Source: Rhizobium sp. Leaf262 (GTDB lineage: Bacteria > Pseudomonadota > Alphaproteobacteria > Rhizobiales > Rhizobiaceae). Taken from it: a DNA stretch of 64,000 nucleotides. A program made the position numbers and the translations under genes. The stretch spans positions 124,855 through 188,854 of the forward strand of contig NZ_LMMM01000002.1 in NCBI RefSeq assembly GCF_001422245.1, written 5' to 3'. Of this stretch, positions 58,940 to 64,000 are shown piece after piece. Below the pieces are notes generated by a model. It saw only the letters and a program-made list of their open reading frames with translations. It ran no database searches and was not told the origin of the DNA. Position 1 is the stretch's first letter. Each line of letters starts with the position of its first letter.

Positions 58940-59935
58940 ATGGAAAAGGGCGCGAAAAAGAACTGGTGGCAGGAGAGGTGGCCGATCCCACTCTCCGTGC
59001 TGCTGCATGTTCTGGTCGTCGCGATTTTTTACCTCCAGTGGCCGGGCAGTGTCGAAGCGCCCGCCGAGCCCGAGAGCGTCAATGTAGAGCTGGTCGAACC
59101 GCCCAAGGAAGAGCCGCCTAAAGAAGAGCCGCCCGCTCCTGAAAAGGCGGAGGAGAAAAAGGCCGAGGAGCCGCCGCCACCGCCCGAGGCAAAACCCGAA
59201 GAGCCGACGCAGCCTGCGCCACCGTTGCCTTCGATGATGTCCTCTGTCCCCATACGCCCCGAGTCTACACAGATGGACGAGCGTGACGACCCCGCAGAGC
59301 AGGAGGCTGCTGGCAAGGACCAGCCGAAGCCAGAACAGCCAGCCGAGGAGCAGCAGGCCGCTACTGCGCCGTCTCCGCAACCCGCCGATGAGGAGGCCGT
59401 TCCGCCACCACCGGCCGCGACGCCAACGGCACCGCAGGGTGAGATCGCCGCTGCGGAAAGCCCTGCCGACCCGGCTGATCTTGCAAATGTGGCTGTGCCG
59501 CTTCCCAAGCCGGAAACGAAACCGGCCCCTCAGCAGCCCGCAACCACGTTGGTGGATGGCGACGGCGACCCTACGCTCAAGCCAGCGAAAAAGATCATTG
59601 CCGCAGCAAAGCGCCCCGGCCCGATGATGCGGCAGATTTTCGGCAATCTGTCGCCGACAGAACGGGTGATGCAATTGTGCTTTGCCGAGGTCGTGGCGCA
59701 GATCAAGGCGGCGCGAAACGGGCAGCCACTGGAAGGCCTGCAGTTTCTGAAGCGCGATATCGCAAACAACGTGCTGACGGCGAAAGGCGCCTTCAACATC
59801 GGGCCGCAGTGGTTTCCGCTCGATTATCGGTGCGAGGTGAATGTCGACAGATACATTGTCACGGACTTCCGTTTCGATATCAAACCGGAACTATCGACGG
59901 ACGAGGTCCGAAGACTGGGGCTGCGCAGCCAGTGA
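58940..59935 (+). CDS. Proline-rich TonB/TolA-like protein with C-terminal DUF930
   Basis: A 331-residue protein with an N-terminal cytoplasmic stub, one transmembrane helix (about 17-34, PIPLSVLLHVLVVAIFYLQW) and a very long Pro/Glu/Ala/Lys-rich periplasmic spacer (about 45-205) like those of TonB and TolA. The globular C terminus (about 230-331; MMRQIFGNLSPTERVMQLCFAEVVAQIKAA, FPLDYRCEVNVDRYIVTDFRFDI) matches the DUF930 domain. No TonB-type C-terminal domain or ExbBD genes are near, so energy transduction is only a suggestion from architecture. It is 19 bases after rpoD's terminator region, with its own likely promoter. Confidence 0.85.
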   Translation: MEKGAKKNWWQERWPIPLSVLLHVLVVAIFYLQWPGSVEAPAEPESVNVELVEPPKEEPPKEEPPAPEKAEEKKAEEPPPPPEAKPEEPTQPAPPLPSMMSSVPIRPESTQMDERDDPAEQEAAGKDQPKPEQPAEEQQAATAPSPQPADEEAVPPPPAATPTAPQGEIAAAESPADPADLANVAVPLPKPETKPAPQQPATTLVDGDGDPTLKPAKKIIAAAKRPGPMMRQIFGNLSPTERVMQLCFAEVVAQIKAARNGQPLEGLQFLKRDIANNVLTAKGAFNIGPQWFPLDYRCEVNVDRYIVTDFRFDIKPELSTDEVRRLGLRSQ

Positions 59936-59966
59936 GGTGCACAGCCACTGCCTGCAATGAATTATG

Positions 59967-62519
59967 CTAGGCCGCAACCTGGCGGCCAACGAGCTTGCCG
60001 ATGGAGTTCATCAGCGCATCCTCGTCATAGGGTTTGCGGATGACAGGCACCTCAGAAAACTCGGCAGGGATCATGATGCCGTCGGCATAGCCGGTGGCGA
60101 ACATGAACGGAATGTTTCTGCGCAGAAGCTCGTACGCCACCGGTATCGACGTGTCCGACCCCAGATTGATGTCGAGGATCGCGACATCCGGCGTCAACCC
60201 TTTCAATTTCTCAAGGGCCATGGCCGATGACGTGGCGGTTTCGATGTTGGTGATGCCTCGGCCTTCCAGCATATATTCGACATCCATGGCGATCAGCATC
60301 TGATCTTCGACAAGAAATACCCGCAATGGTTCCTCCGCGGAAAAAGGTAGGAGTTCGATGGGAGCATCCAGCGCGAGGTCGTGGGTCGCGGGGGAGGCGT
60401 CTGCGCTGACATGGCGCGCAGGCAAAAGAATTTCGGCTTCGATGCCGTGGCTCTGGTAGGTGACCTTGCTCTTGCCGCCGAGATCGTACGGTACGCTACG
60501 GCTGATCAGGGCAGAGCCGAAACCGGTTCTGGTCGGGGCCGTAACCGTGCCGGGCACGGCTTCCTTCCAGGAGATGACGCAGTCGCCGACGTCGTTCAGC
60601 TCCCAGAGAATGGTCAGCTTGCCGCCTGCCTGCGCCAACGCGCCGTATTTCGCAGCATTCGTCGCCAGTTCGTGAAGCACCAGCGCCATGACGGAAAATG
60701 CGCGGGAGTCGAGAAGGACGCCCGGCCCATGGGCCACGATCTCGCTGTCAGGCGAACGGTGTGGCGACAGTTCGGCGTCCAGCAGATCGCGCAGCATGCC
60801 GCCCCCTTCGCCGCGCACCACCTGGTCATGGGCAAAGGACAGGGCCTGAATGCGGCCTTTCAGCGCCGACACATATTCCTGAAGCGTGCGGCCTTCCTGT
60901 GTCGGGTTGCCCACCAGTGACTTGATGATGGCCAGAACGTTCTTGACGCGGTGGTTCAGCTCTTCGTTCAACATGCGCTGGCGCACTTCGGCCTGCGCGC
61001 GTTCACCGGCCATCAATTCGCTGTGGCGAAAGGCGACCTCCACCAGCGCCACACGGGCGGCCTCGGCAATCTGTCTGTCTTCGTCGGTCCAGGGTTGCGC
61101 CTGTTTGTGGACGGTCTCTTTCCACAGCGCAAAGCTTTTGCGAGGGGTCAGTCGGTCGCCAAGCGGACCTGTTTCGTAGGATTTGTCGGGATTGCCACCC
61201 CAGTTCAGCGTCTGGACCAGTTCTCGACGGAAAAACAGAAGATAGTCGTTCTTCACCTGCGACAAAGGCACCGCCAGCACGCCCGCTATGTCGTCGGACA
61301 TAAATTCGGCCTCGGGAAGGTGGTTTATCAGAGAATGTGTAGCCCACACGCGGCCTTCCGAAACGGAATTGACCAACCGCCCGAGCAGCGGTGCCGCGCT
61401 TTCCGGTGGTGCGTAGCCCACGCTCGACCAGCGATCGTTCATCCACACAGCGACACCGTCGCATGGCAGCAGTCGGCTGAAGTCCGGCAGGTTCTCGACC
61501 AGCAGTTCCTCGATATTGTTGTGGTGGGCTGCAAGACGGAGGAATTTGTCGAGAGATGCATGGGCATCATGCGCCGTGGCCAGCTTTTTCTTCTGTTTGA
61601 GCGCCTGGAGATGCAGGGAGAAAAACTCGCCGAACATTTCCGCAGCGATCCGCATGGCCATGGGAAGAACGCGTGGCGAATAATGGTGGCAGGCGATCAG
61701 ACCCCATAGCTCTCCATCGTTGATGATGGAGATCGACATGGACGCCGATACGCCCATATTGCGCAGATACTCGCAATGGATGGGCGAAACACTTCGCAAA
61801 TGCGCAAACGACAGATCCAGCGGTTCGCCGGATGGGTCCAGCTCCGGTTCGATGGCGACGCGCGCGCCATTCGAGTCCGAAATGATGCGCAGGGTATTTT
61901 TAAGGTAGAGAACACGCGCCTGTTGCGGAATGTCACTTGCAGGAAAATACTGCCCCAGAAAGCTTTCCAGCGCAGGCTGCTTGGCTTCCGAGATAACCTT
62001 GCCTGCACCATCCTGCTCGAAGCGGTAGACCATGACACGATCATAGCCCAGCATCGCCTTTACGAGGCGTGTGGTGCGGGAAATCAGACTGTCGACATTG
62101 TCCGCCTCGCGGATGCGGTCGATCATCAGCTGCGCGGTGTGCAGGGGCTGGGCCTCGTCGCTTGCCGGTTCCAGTTCAATGATCGAGACCGACTTGTAGC
62201 GGTGAATGGCGATATCGAATGTCGCACCGCTCGGCAGCGTCACTTTCGGCAGCATGGCGGGGCGGCTACTGTTGGCGGTTACCGTCAACGCGTTTCTAAG
62301 GTCATGTACAACCGTATTACCCAGAAAGTTTTCGATGGGCTGGCCAATAATCTCACCGGAAATGCCAAGCATCTCTCCACAGTTGACCGAGTGCCGCAAA
62401 ACGGTGCGCATGGCGCTGTCGCATGCAAAAAGACAGCCATGTGGCTGTATATTGCCTGGAATATGGATGGGTTCTCTGTCGCAGTTGGTAAGATCGACCT
62501 GCTGGACTTGCGACGTCAT
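59967..62519 (-). CDS. Bathy-type bacteriophytochrome HWE kinase-response regulator hybrid (Agp2-like)
   Basis: A 850-residue red/far-red photoreceptor kinase. The N terminus carries the biliverdin Cys13 (LTNCDREPIHIPGNIQPHG) in the PAS domain, then GAF with PASDIPQQAR (Asp196) and DLSFAHLRSVSPIHCEYL (His248), and PHY (about 320-500; RRELVQTLNWGGNP is the PRxSF tongue equivalent). An HWE kinase follows with His523 in ELNHRVKNVLAII and the family W-x-E in ISWKEAVPG (651-653). The C-terminal receiver has Asp783 (VAILDINLG). Bathy phytochromes such as Agrobacterium Agp2 rest in the Pfr state. The start is ATG 62519; no haem-oxygenase gene is in the window. Confidence 0.94.
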   Translation of the reverse strand: MTSQVQQVDLTNCDREPIHIPGNIQPHGCLFACDSAMRTVLRHSVNCGEMLGISGEIIGQPIENFLGNTVVHDLRNALTVTANSSRPAMLPKVTLPSGATFDIAIHRYKSVSIIELEPASDEAQPLHTAQLMIDRIREADNVDSLISRTTRLVKAMLGYDRVMVYRFEQDGAGKVISEAKQPALESFLGQYFPASDIPQQARVLYLKNTLRIISDSNGARVAIEPELDPSGEPLDLSFAHLRSVSPIHCEYLRNMGVSASMSISIINDGELWGLIACHHYSPRVLPMAMRIAAEMFGEFFSLHLQALKQKKKLATAHDAHASLDKFLRLAAHHNNIEELLVENLPDFSRLLPCDGVAVWMNDRWSSVGYAPPESAAPLLGRLVNSVSEGRVWATHSLINHLPEAEFMSDDIAGVLAVPLSQVKNDYLLFFRRELVQTLNWGGNPDKSYETGPLGDRLTPRKSFALWKETVHKQAQPWTDEDRQIAEAARVALVEVAFRHSELMAGERAQAEVRQRMLNEELNHRVKNVLAIIKSLVGNPTQEGRTLQEYVSALKGRIQALSFAHDQVVRGEGGGMLRDLLDAELSPHRSPDSEIVAHGPGVLLDSRAFSVMALVLHELATNAAKYGALAQAGGKLTILWELNDVGDCVISWKEAVPGTVTAPTRTGFGSALISRSVPYDLGGKSKVTYQSHGIEAEILLPARHVSADASPATHDLALDAPIELLPFSAEEPLRVFLVEDQMLIAMDVEYMLEGRGITNIETATSSAMALEKLKGLTPDVAILDINLGSDTSIPVAYELLRRNIPFMFATGYADGIMIPAEFSEVPVIRKPYDEDALMNSIGKLVGRQVAA

Positions 62520-62741
62520 ATGTTGGTCTTTCGGTAGCAAACGAATAGTGAGGATGTACGGCTCGTGTTCTTCAATAAATGATTTTCTGTTAAAATAAAC
62601 ATACTGGGCATCTGTATCGGAACTGGCTTGGCGATCTTGTCGTTTCGCACGTAAACATTGTCGTACATTCTTGGTGTTGTCCCCAGTGTGCCAGTCACGT
62701 CACCGAAATGAACGCGGAAAGCCCACACAAAACATCGCGTG

Positions 62742-63221
62742 ATGACACTGAACGGCGGTGACGCGCATTTTGTTCCAGCATGGAAAGTGAAAATTATCGT
62801 GCCACAAGAAACCATCGAAATTTCCACGCGCGGGCAGGGGCTTTATGAAGTTACCGATGCCGTGCAAACCTTCGTCCGCTCCAGCGGACAGGAAGACGGG
62901 TTGTTGACGATCTTTGTGCGCCACACCTCATGCTCTCTGTTGATACAGGAAAATGCCGATCCGGATGTTCAAAAAGACTTGAAGACCTTTTTTGCAAGGT
63001 TGGTGCCGCCGTCCAGCGATCCTTCCATGGCGTGGGTCGTCCATACCATGGAAGGGCCGGACGATATGCCAGCGCATATCAAGTCGGCACTGACGCAAGT
63101 CTCCATCGGCATTCCGGTTTCGCGTGGGAAAATGGTGCTCGGCACATGGCAGGGCATTTATCTTTTCGAGCACCGAAATCAGCGCCACGAGCGGCAGATC
63201 GTCCTGCACCTGTCTCCTTGA
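62742..63221 (+). CDS. yjbQ: YjbQ-family protein (secondary thiamine-phosphate synthase type)
   Basis: A small beta protein of about 159 residues in the UPF0047/YjbQ family. It shows the conserved QETIEISTRGQGLYEVTDAVQTFV, VRHTSCSLLIQENADPDVQKDL and HIKSALTQVSIGIPVSRGKMVLGTWQGIYLFEHR blocks. Family members have weak thiamine-phosphate synthase activity in vitro, and the cellular role is not settled. GTG at 62739 and ATG at 62742 are adjacent; a later GTG at 62787 (KIIVPQ) is also possible because conservation begins there. It is divergent from the phytochrome gene. Confidence 0.9.
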   Translation: MTLNGGDAHFVPAWKVKIIVPQETIEISTRGQGLYEVTDAVQTFVRSSGQEDGLLTIFVRHTSCSLLIQENADPDVQKDLKTFFARLVPPSSDPSMAWVVHTMEGPDDMPAHIKSALTQVSIGIPVSRGKMVLGTWQGIYLFEHRNQRHERQIVLHLSP

Positions 63222-63352
63222 AAGGGTCTGCCGGGCATGAATACAGGCTGAACGCCCGGTTCTGGAATCATTCACTCAAAGCTTATTATCGTCTTGCTAA
63301 TTCGCCCGGGCAGTCAGGCATTCCGGCGAACGTGAGGAAACGGAGTAAGACA

Positions 63353-63691
63353 ATGATCAACACTTTCGCAAAAGCTGGCCTTGCGGCCCTCATCGCTCTC
63401 GGCGGCGTTTCGGCAACGGCGTCCGCAGCCTCTGCCGGCCCTGATGTTCAATACGGTATTTATGTGCAGGACGGTTATCGCCATGGCGGTCATGGCTGGG
63501 GTCGTCCGGGTCGTGACCGCGACCGTTGCTCGCCCTGGATGGCCGAAGAAAAGGCCAGCCGCATGGGCCTGCGTCGCGCCCGTGTCGTAGACGTCTCGCC
63601 GCGCCGTGTCGTCGTCGCGGGTTTCGACCGCCATGGTCGTGACCGCGTGGTCTTCGCCAACGTACGCGGCTGCCCCGTCATTCGCCGCTAA
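63353..63691 (+). CDS. Small exported hypothetical protein
   Basis: The 112-residue protein has a signal peptide (MINTFAKAGLAALIALGGVSATASAASA, cleavage near residue 27), a Gly/His/Arg-rich middle (YRHGGHGWGRPGRDRDR), one Cys in RCSPWMAEEKASRMGLRRARVVDV and a second in NVRGCPVIRR. These two cysteines probably form a disulfide. The C-terminal RRVVVAGFDRHGRDRVVFANV looks like a beta hairpin. I do not know a function for this family, which occurs in rhizobia. GGAG lies 15 bases upstream of the ATG, with GTAAGA nearer. Confidence 0.78.
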   Translation: MINTFAKAGLAALIALGGVSATASAASAGPDVQYGIYVQDGYRHGGHGWGRPGRDRDRCSPWMAEEKASRMGLRRARVVDVSPRRVVVAGFDRHGRDRVVFANVRGCPVIRR

Positions 63692-63713
63692 CGGCGCACA
63701 TCCACACCATCAG

Positions 63714-63752
63714 AAAGCCCCTCGTCATGGTTTCATGGCGAGGGGCTTTTGT
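63714..63752. terminator. Bidirectional terminator
   Basis: A perfect 11-pair stem AAAGCCCCTCG/CGAGGGGCTTT (63714-63749) with A and T runs at its edges separates the exported-protein gene from the convergent SIMPL gene. Confidence 0.9.
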
Positions 63753-63802
63753 TTGTTCCGGCAGCGGTAAAAGAGGCGCCTCTCCCGGCGCCTCGTATAA
63801 GA

Positions 63803-64000
63803 TTACTGCTCCAGCGCAAAGGTCACGTTGACATTGACCTTATAGCTGTTTTCACCCGCAGCGATCGGCACGCTATCGGATTTTTCCATCGCAGCCGCAC
63901 GCATCATCGTGGGTGGCAGGGGAACTGGGCGCGGCGCATTTTCGGTGATCTCGATGACGCGACCAAGCTTCACGCCTGCGGCTTCTGTCAGGGTTTTGGC
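63803..64000 (-). CDS. SIMPL/DUF541-domain protein (C-terminal 65 residues, cut by window edge)
   Basis: The last 65 codons of a minus-strand gene are present (stop TAA at 63803-63805), and the frame is open to the window edge. The translation includes [14 protein letters not shown], the [11 protein letters not shown] segment and [21 protein letters not shown], which is the conserved end of SIMPL (DUF541) proteins. These are periplasmic or outer-membrane associated, and some are linked to oxidative-stress tolerance. The N-terminal signal peptide would lie beyond the window. Confidence 0.88.
   Translation of the reverse strand, partial: AKTLTEAAGVKLGRVIEITENAPRPVPLPPTMMRAAAMEKSDSVPIAAGENSYKVNVNVTFALEQ

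Noticed and set aside
62930-63352. An N-terminal extension of the exported protein at 63353
   Set aside because: It would overlap yjbQ out of frame and put the signal peptide inside the protein; the ATG at 63353 starts a normal signal peptide.

Overview
The window looks like chromosomal DNA of an alphaproteobacterium of the family Rhizobiaceae, most likely Agrobacterium/Rhizobium. This rests on family-level resemblance: a bathy-type bacteriophytochrome, the trxB-lsrB pair next to tandem AbcR-like sRNAs, the greA-lpsB-lpsE-lpsD order, a rhizobial flagellin, UbiK/BMFP and DUF1236 proteins, and a GTTC-N7-GTTC-type LexA site. The sequence is mostly GC-rich core genome, with one AT-rich, mosaic glycan island at about 29.1-33.1 kb. 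I see no insertion sequence, prophage, CRISPR array, rRNA or intact tRNA.

Layout. 0-7.3 kb: the 3' part of an aldehyde dehydrogenase, then a minus-strand run with prs, a lipoprotein, an M24-fold hydrolase without the usual metal ligands, pgeF, a MidA-type methyltransferase and lgt. 7.5-14.5 kb: a UbiK-like protein, a YbjN protein, proC, csaA, a MarR/response regulator/histidine kinase operon, an SH3-DUF1236 secreted protein and a metallo-beta-lactamase-fold hydrolase. 14.5-20.8 kb: an orphan hypothetical gene, cspA, an EamA permease behind a structured leader, an isolated flagellin, an EAL protein with one altered metal ligand, and aspC. 20.8-25.9 kb: a Ca2+/H+ antiporter, a LysR gene divergent from a reductase, and an arsR-nemA operon. 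26.0-28.7 kb: two tandem sRNAs (AbcR2/AbcR1-like), lsrB, trxB and an Lrp-family gene.

29-37.9 kb is a surface-polysaccharide region. gmd, a colC/fcl-type gene and colD (with the diagnostic Lys-to-His change at the PLP site) would make GDP-L-colitose from GDP-mannose. A GT11-like transferase and an FkbM methyltransferase sit downstream. The block lies between lrp-trxB and the conserved core-LPS genes lpsD-lpsE-lpsB-greA. 38-41 kb holds a two-gene DNA-repair operon (a SplB-like radical SAM protein and a DUF4130-UdgX fusion) with a LexA box directly in front of it.

41-53.4 kb: an AHSA1 protein, carB, a glutathione transferase, a zinc metallopeptidase, a DUF2938 membrane protein, a chemoreceptor, a MATE pump, carA and a YqeY protein. 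53.6-58.9 kb: a brnT-brnA toxin-antitoxin pair with a visible operator, then dnaG and rpoD. 58.9-64 kb: a proline-rich DUF930 protein, the phytochrome HWE kinase/response-regulator hybrid, YjbQ, a small exported protein and the end of a SIMPL-domain gene.

The observations most worth a second look are the switch-like structured leader in front of the EamA gene (about 16491-16607), the SOS-box radical SAM/UdgX operon, the colitose cluster, and the brnTA and arsR operators. All family calls come from reading motifs; no database search was run.
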